A stretch of DNA of 59,904 bases from Thermobifida cellulosilytica TB100. Its GTDB lineage: Bacteria > Actinomycetota > Actinomycetes > Streptosporangiales > Streptosporangiaceae. Below, piece after piece: positions 55,394 through 59,904 of this stretch. Where the stretch lies: positions 179,739 to 239,642 of the forward strand of contig NZ_KQ950185.1 of the NCBI RefSeq assembly GCF_001517975.1, in the 5' to 3' direction. The position numbers and the translations under genes were made by a program. Position 1 is the stretch's first letter, and each line of letters begins with the position of its first letter. The notes beneath the pieces are model-generated. The model was given only the letters and a program-made list of their open reading frames with translations, made no database searches and was not told the origin of the DNA.

Positions 55394-56647
55394 TCAGCCG
55401 CGGAACACCAGCGCCCACAGGACCACGAGGAGCAGCAGCAGGGCGCACACCGCCGACGCGGCCACCGCCGCCCGCTTCGTGCGGCTCGGTTCGCTGCGGT
55501 GCTTGCCCGAGCTGGTCAGCCCCAGCGCGTTGGTCGACTCGCGGATGGAGGTGAGCAGGGCGCTCACCGACTCCGGGCGGTGCCGCTGCAACGCGTCGGA
55601 GACCTGGCTGACCTGCTCGTGCAGGTTGTGCCGGAGGACCTCGGCCCCCGCCCGGAAGTGGTCGACCGCGGACAGCTTCTCCTGGCCCTCCCGGCGCACG
55701 GCCTCGGCGCTGCGCGCCGCGGTCTCCGGGCTGGTCTCCGGCGCCCACGGCGCCAGGGAGGCGATCCGCAGCATCGCGGTGGCGCTCTCCGCGGTGAGCC
55801 TCTCGTCCGGGTTGACCTTGAGCAGTCCGGCCAGCACCGGGGCCAGCGGCCCCGCGTTGGCGGCGGGCGCGGGCTCCTCCAACTGGTCTCCGCGCAGGAT
55901 CGCGATGTAGCCCTTGCGGTCGTACGGCGGGTGCCCCTCGACCGCCGCGTACAGGGTCGCGCCCAGCGACCACAGGTCCGAGGGCGGACCCACGGGACCG
56001 GCCTTGGCGCGCTCGGGCGGCAGGTACGACGGGGAGCCGATGATCCGCCCCGAACTGCTCAGCGCGGACTCGCCGGTCCAGGCGGCCAGGCCGAAGTCGG
56101 TCAGCACGACCCGGCCGTTCTCGCTGATCATGACGTTCTCGGGTTTGACGTCCCGGTGCACGATGCCCTCGTCGTGCGCGGCCTTGAGGGCGCTGATCAG
56201 TTGCAGGCCGATCTCGGCCACCCGCGGATAGGGCAGCGGCCCCGCGATGTCGATGATCTCGGCGAGCGTGCGCGCGACGACCAGTTCCATCACGATCCAA
56301 GGGCGGCCGTCCTCGTTGACCACGTCCAGGACGGTGACCACGTTGGGGTGGCTGAGCCGTCCGGCCACCCGCGCCTCGCGGGTGGTCCGGCGCAGCAGCG
56401 CGGCGCGTTCGTCCTCGGTCAGGTCGTCGGGAAGGCGCAGTTCCTTGACCGCGACCTCGCGGTCGAGGACGAGGTCGGTGGCCCGCCATACGGTGCCGAC
56501 TCCGCCCCGGCCGATGGGCTCACGCAGCGCGTAGCGGCCCGCGAGGACACGCTCGCCGCCGGACTGCTCGTCGACTGCGACGGCAGGGGGCGCCTGCTCG
56601 GCAGACTCGTTTTTCGGCCGCTCTGTGGGAGGCTGTTCGATGGACAC
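55394..56647 (-). CDS. Eukaryote-type Ser/Thr kinase with C-terminal membrane anchor
   Basis: A 417-residue Hanks-type kinase. A disordered acidic leader (residues 1-35) precedes the kinase domain: glycine loop GRGGVGTVW, Lys in VAVKELRLP, catalytic loop HRDVKPEN, DFG in VVLTDFGLAAW and SPSYLPPERA before the F helix. After about residue 300 there is a helical linker, then a transmembrane helix at the extreme C-terminus (about 394-415, LLLLLVVLWALV) with almost nothing outside, so it is tail-anchored facing the cytosol and has no extracellular sensor. GTG 56647 is the start; no strong ribosome site. The next gene upstream ends 233 bases away. Confidence 0.92.
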   Translation of the reverse strand: MSIEQPPTERPKNESAEQAPPAVAVDEQSGGERVLAGRYALREPIGRGGVGTVWRATDLVLDREVAVKELRLPDDLTEDERAALLRRTTREARVAGRLSHPNVVTVLDVVNEDGRPWIVMELVVARTLAEIIDIAGPLPYPRVAEIGLQLISALKAAHDEGIVHRDVKPENVMISENGRVVLTDFGLAAWTGESALSSSGRIIGSPSYLPPERAKAGPVGPPSDLWSLGATLYAAVEGHPPYDRKGYIAILRGDQLEEPAPAANAGPLAPVLAGLLKVNPDERLTAESATAMLRIASLAPWAPETSPETAARSAEAVRREGQEKLSAVDHFRAGAEVLRHNLHEQVSQVSDALQRHRPESVSALLTSIRESTNALGLTSSGKHRSEPSRTKRAAVAASAVCALLLLLVVLWALVFRG

Positions 56648-56880
56648 GGCTTCAGAACATCAGATCGTGGGCCATGGCGGCCTCCTGTGGACTGTTCACG
56701 ACGGTCGAGACGGGCAGAGAACGCGTCTTCTGGTTATACCAACGCCAACAGACGTCAGGGCAGGTAGTTGCCACATTACAGCCGGCTAGGTCCACTTTTG
56801 TTATCTCCTACGGGCTGCATCACACGTCACACTTTCCGCCTCTTGGAGAGTTTTGCCCCTCGCAACGGTTCGCAACCAGG

Positions 56881-58233
56881 CTAGGCCCAGAGCGTCTCGG
56901 GGTCCTGGACGACCACCGGGCCGACGCCGAGGTCCTCCAGCGGCCCCCGCAGCGAAGCGGCGTCGCCCACGACGATCACCACCGCGTCGTCCGGCCGCAG
57001 GTACTCCCGGGCCGAGCTGTTGAGGTCCTCGATGGTCAACTGCTCGTAGCCGGCGCGCATCCGGTCCACGTGGTCCTCGGGCAGGTCGTACACGACCATC
57101 TCGATCAGCGCCCAGGCCATGCGGCCCGCGCTGGCGTAGGCGACGGGCAGCCCCACCGTGTGGGACTCGCGGACCGCCTGGAGCTCGCTCTCGGTGACCC
57201 CCTCCTGCTGGAGCTTGGCGATCTGCTCCAGGGTCACGGTGATCGAGTGGGCGGTGGTGGGCGCGTCCACCTGCGTGCTGATGAGGAACACCCCGCTGTC
57301 GCGGCGCAGGTCGAAGCGGCTTCCCACGCCGTAGGTGTAACCGTGCTTCTCCCGCAGCTCCAGGTTGAGGCGGGAGGTGAACATGCCGCCCAGGACGTCG
57401 CTCATGCCCTCCAGGCGCGGCAGGTCGACCTCGGCGCGCGCCGGCGCCCGGTGCGCCAGCACGAACGCCGACTGGACCGATCCCGGCCGGTCCAGGACCA
57501 GGATGCGGGGCCGCTCCCCGGGGGCCGACTCCGGGGGGACCGTGTGCCGCTGCGGGGTGGGGGCCGCGTCGCCGAAGACCGCCGCGCCCACCTCCTCCAG
57601 GTTCACCCCGGACAGGTCGCCGACGACCACGAGGGTTCCGGCCACCGAGGCGATGCTGTCGGCGTGGAAGCTCCGCGCGATCTCCGGGGTGAGCCGCTGC
57701 TGGTACACCTCGGCCCCGCTGGGCGGAACCGCGTAGCGGCCGGTGAAGAGCTGGCTGCCGACCGCCCGGGTGGCAAGGGTGGAGGCGACGGAGTTCTCCA
57801 GTCGGAACCGCTCCACGAGCTGGTCGCGGCGGCGCACGATGTCGTCGGAGCGCAGGGCGGGCGAACGGACGGCCTCGGCGAGCAGCGCCACCGCGTCCTT
57901 GAGCCGCTTGGTGGGCGCGTCCACGCCGGTGATGAAGCTGTCCCAGCCGATCCGGCCCACCCATTCGGCTCCGTAGCGCTCCAGGGCGGGCGCCAGCGAG
58001 CTGTTGCCCTCGACGCCGTCCTCGAGCGCCTCTCCGACGAGCATGGCGACTCCCCGCTGCTCGTCGGGTTCGGTGATCGCGCCCGCGGGGTGGATCAGTC
58101 GCACCGCGGCGTAGGGCTGTCCGGGAAGGTCGATGGCGATGACGGTGCCGCTGCCCACCTTGACCCGGGTGGGTTTGGGGAAGGTGTAGCGGACCGGCTC
58201 ACCGAGTGCGGGACGTGGCTGGAGGCTGCTCAA
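56881..58233 (-). CDS. M16-family peptidase, non-catalytic partner subunit
   Basis: A 450-residue protein with the two-repeat M16 fold but without HxxEH in the first repeat. It keeps the Arg-Tyr pair of the partner subunit in the segment RLNLELREKHGYTYGVG (about 300-316). In two-gene M16B systems this subunit binds substrate while the other supplies zinc. TTG 58233 has GGAGAG 6 bases upstream and starts 61 bases after the catalytic gene stops, so the two are an operon. No signal peptide, so the complex is probably cytosolic. Confidence 0.9.
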   Translation of the reverse strand: MSSLQPRPALGEPVRYTFPKPTRVKVGSGTVIAIDLPGQPYAAVRLIHPAGAITEPDEQRGVAMLVGEALEDGVEGNSSLAPALERYGAEWVGRIGWDSFITGVDAPTKRLKDAVALLAEAVRSPALRSDDIVRRRDQLVERFRLENSVASTLATRAVGSQLFTGRYAVPPSGAEVYQQRLTPEIARSFHADSIASVAGTLVVVGDLSGVNLEEVGAAVFGDAAPTPQRHTVPPESAPGERPRILVLDRPGSVQSAFVLAHRAPARAEVDLPRLEGMSDVLGGMFTSRLNLELREKHGYTYGVGSRFDLRRDSGVFLISTQVDAPTTAHSITVTLEQIAKLQQEGVTESELQAVRESHTVGLPVAYASAGRMAWALIEMVVYDLPEDHVDRMRAGYEQLTIEDLNSSAREYLRPDDAVVIVVGDAASLRGPLEDLGVGPVVVQDPETLWA

Positions 58234-58294
58234 GAGGACTCTCCCTCGACTCTTCTCTGTCTGCGTCGGTGCACGGTGTCGGGTGCGGCTGGGG

Positions 58295-59638
58295 TCAGGC
58301 GCCGGCGGTCTCTGCCGGGGCGACCTCGTAGCGGAGCGAGAACCGGTTCTCCGGGGTGAGCAGCCGCTTGGCGTAGTCCGCCACCTCGTCGGCGGTGACG
58401 GAAGCCCAGCGCTCCGGCCAGGTGTACACGAGCTCCGGGTCGTCGAAGAGCTGGGTGTAGCCGCTGAGCGCGTTGGCGAGCCCGGCCGGGGTGGAGATGG
58501 TCTGGAAGTGGTCGCGCTCCAGGACCGCGCGGGCCCGCTCCAACTCCTCCTCGCTGATCCCGTCGGCCAGGCCCGCCGTCTCCTCGAAGACGGCGTTCTC
58601 CAGCTCCGTTCCGCTCACCCCGTCGCGGGCGATCATGCTGATGAAGAAGAGGGACTGGGTGTAACGGAAGTCGAACAGGTCGGAGGAGGCGCCCCCGTCG
58701 TCGTTGGCCAGCCCGCGCTCGACGACGAGCCTGCGGTAGAGCCGGCTTCCCTGCCCCTGGCCGAGGACGGCGGAGGCGAGGTTCATGATGTCGAACTCCC
58801 GCGTGCCGTACGGGGGGATCCGGTGGACGATGAAAACCGCGGGGGCGGGAACCTGCTCGGTGACGACCAGGTTCCGGGAGCCGAGGGGGCCTTCGAGGGA
58901 GGCGTCGGGGGCCTCCGCCACGACCTCCCGGGGCGGAATGCCCCCGAAGTAGCGGTTGACGCGCTCGTAGACGTCCTCGGAGTCGAGGGAGCTGACCACG
59001 GTGAGGACGAGGTTGTCCGGCCCGTAGTGCGCCTTGTGGAAGGAGAGGACGTAGTCGAGGTCGGCGGCGTCCAGATCGGCCATGGAGCCGATGGTCGGGT
59101 GGTGGTACGGGTGGCCCTCGGGGTAGGCGTGGGCCAGGATGCGCTCGAAGGCGGTGCCGTAGGGCTGGTTGTCGTAGCGCTGCCGACGCTCGTTCTTCAC
59201 CACGTCGCGCTGGTTGTCGAGGACCTCCTGGGTCACTCCCTCGCGCAGGGTGGCGAGCCGGTCCGCCTCCAGCCACAGGGCGAGGTCGAGCGCGTGCTCG
59301 GGCACCGTCTCGTAGTAGTTGGTGCGGTCGCTGGAGGTGGAGGCGTTGAGCTCTCCACCGAGCGCCTCGATCACCTTGAAGTGCTCGCCCTTGGGAGCGT
59401 TGCCGCTGCCCTCGAACATGAGGTGTTCGAAGAGGTGGGCGAACCCGGTCCGTCCGGGAACCTCGTGCCGGGAGCCGACTCCGTACCACAGGTTGACCGC
59501 GGCCACCTGACCGGTGGCGGCCGGGGCGGTGACCAGTCGCAGTCCGTTGTCCAGTCGGTACTGTCTGATCTGCCCGGCCACGCCGTTGCTCGTCACCAAT
59601 CCCTGCACCCCCTGCTCAGCGGATGTCACGTTGATCAT
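58295..59638 (-). CDS. Zinc-dependent M16-family peptidase, catalytic subunit
   Basis: A 447-residue M16B (processing-peptidase-like) protein. The inverted zinc motif HLFEH is at residues 68-72 and the distal Glu ligand is near 149 in VVKNERRQRYDNQPYG. The second repeat lacks zinc ligands, as usual. It would form a clamp-shaped heterodimer with the product of the next gene and cut short peptides or protein extensions. ATG 59638 has the AT-rich segment TCAATGATC around it and no strong ribosome site; a TAGGGT element about 55 bases upstream may be the -10. Confidence 0.93.
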   Translation of the reverse strand: MINVTSAEQGVQGLVTSNGVAGQIRQYRLDNGLRLVTAPAATGQVAAVNLWYGVGSRHEVPGRTGFAHLFEHLMFEGSGNAPKGEHFKVIEALGGELNASTSSDRTNYYETVPEHALDLALWLEADRLATLREGVTQEVLDNQRDVVKNERRQRYDNQPYGTAFERILAHAYPEGHPYHHPTIGSMADLDAADLDYVLSFHKAHYGPDNLVLTVVSSLDSEDVYERVNRYFGGIPPREVVAEAPDASLEGPLGSRNLVVTEQVPAPAVFIVHRIPPYGTREFDIMNLASAVLGQGQGSRLYRRLVVERGLANDDGGASSDLFDFRYTQSLFFISMIARDGVSGTELENAVFEETAGLADGISEEELERARAVLERDHFQTISTPAGLANALSGYTQLFDDPELVYTWPERWASVTADEVADYAKRLLTPENRFSLRYEVAPAETAGA

Positions 59639-59742
59639 TGAGCCTATAGCCCCCGGGGCAGCGGAAGGGCGCCGTCGGCTCGCCTAGGACACCCTATGCG
59701 TGTCTTCTGTTCTCCGTGCCCACACCAAACACACAAAAGGAA

Positions 59743-59771
59743 GGGGGGTTGTCCTGTCGGGACAACCCCCC
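59743..59771 (-). terminator. Terminator for a leftward transcript from beyond the window
   Basis: A 12-bp stem GGGGGGTTGTCC/GGACAACCCCCC with loop TGTCG is followed on the minus strand by TTCCTTTTGTG. It would end a transcript entering from the right edge. Confidence 0.65.
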
Positions 59772-59904
59772 TCTCAACAATGTCCCAATGACACCTCGAG
59801 ATGTGTATAAAGGACAGACACAGGACCGTGGACGGCGCGCGGAGATTGACAATGGAGTATAGACGTGATCCATGCTGGTGATCGGAATGACTCTCCTCTT
59901 CGGC
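59772..59904. other. Right-edge non-coding segment
   Basis: AT-richer sequence with a perfect -35 hexamer TTGACA at 59846-59851 on the plus strand and TATAAA at about 59814, but no convincing matched -10/-35 pair. Probably the promoter region of a gene outside the window. No coding frame is recognised. Confidence 0.35.

Noticed and set aside
59846-59875. TTGACA promoter at the right edge
   Set aside because: No TANNNT hexamer lies 16-18 bases downstream, so it is kept only as a comment.

Overview
The window is high-GC DNA from a free-living actinobacterium. GC-rich third codon positions run throughout, GTG and TTG starts are frequent, and the content is typical of filamentous soil or compost actinomycetes: eukaryote-type Ser/Thr kinases, an RsbU-type phosphatase, DUF3618 and DUF6286 proteins, and a MurR/MurQ locus. 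A Thermobifida/Nocardiopsis-like member of the Streptosporangiales is my best guess, but that is inference from gene content. No rRNA, IS element, prophage or CRISPR array is visible.

Layout. 1-4.3 kb: a truncated membrane protein gene, a Ser/Thr kinase with an unusual activation segment, and an MFS exporter bracketed by two identical tRNA-Lys(CUU) genes. 4.4-8.4 kb: an amino-sugar (MurNAc/GlcNAc) salvage locus with a BadF-type kinase divergent from a MurR-like regulator and MurQ. 8.4-21.7 kb: a more accessory stretch with two related SF1 helicases that each carry a RelE/ParE-like N-terminus, three unrecognised proteins, the remnant of an ECF sigma gene and a catalase gene with an apparent frameshift. 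22-26.1 kb: a cholesterol-oxidase-like GMC flavoprotein convergent with a TROVE (Ro60/Rsr) gene, preceded by an array of structured elements that look like bacterial Y RNAs. 26-32.5 kb: a DUF1537 kinase, a Gfo/Idh/MocA oxidoreductase and an AglEFG-type sugar ABC transporter. 32.5-38.3 kb: a leftward cluster with a membrane-anchored protein, a fructosamine-kinase/LMW-phosphatase pair (protein deglycation) and a phosphatase-histidine kinase-response regulator set. 38.7-43.8 kb: heme oxygenase with a TetR regulator, a membrane-tethered exonuclease, a ferredoxin-reductase-like flavoprotein and a proline iminopeptidase. 44.4-51.3 kb: DAHP synthase, the gcvT-gcvH-glyA glycine/one-carbon operon and purU. 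51.5-59.6 kb: a PLP deaminase/aldolase, phospholipid-type CDP-alcohol transferase, a bcp peroxiredoxin, an odd short-variable-loop tRNA with anticodon UAG, a second Ser/Thr kinase and a pair of M16 peptidases.

The most striking system is the Ro/Y RNA locus. The element nearest the TROVE gene folds on paper into a long closing stem topped by a circularly permuted tRNA (T-arm, then a 7-bp acceptor-like hairpin closed by a 4-nt loop, then D-arm), which is the architecture known for YrlA RNAs. Two further elements upstream share its Ro-proximal motifs but carry different tops. These are hand-made predictions and need covariance and expression support. Several genes are damaged or odd at the sequence level: catalase N-terminus, TROVE C-terminus, ECF sigma remnant.
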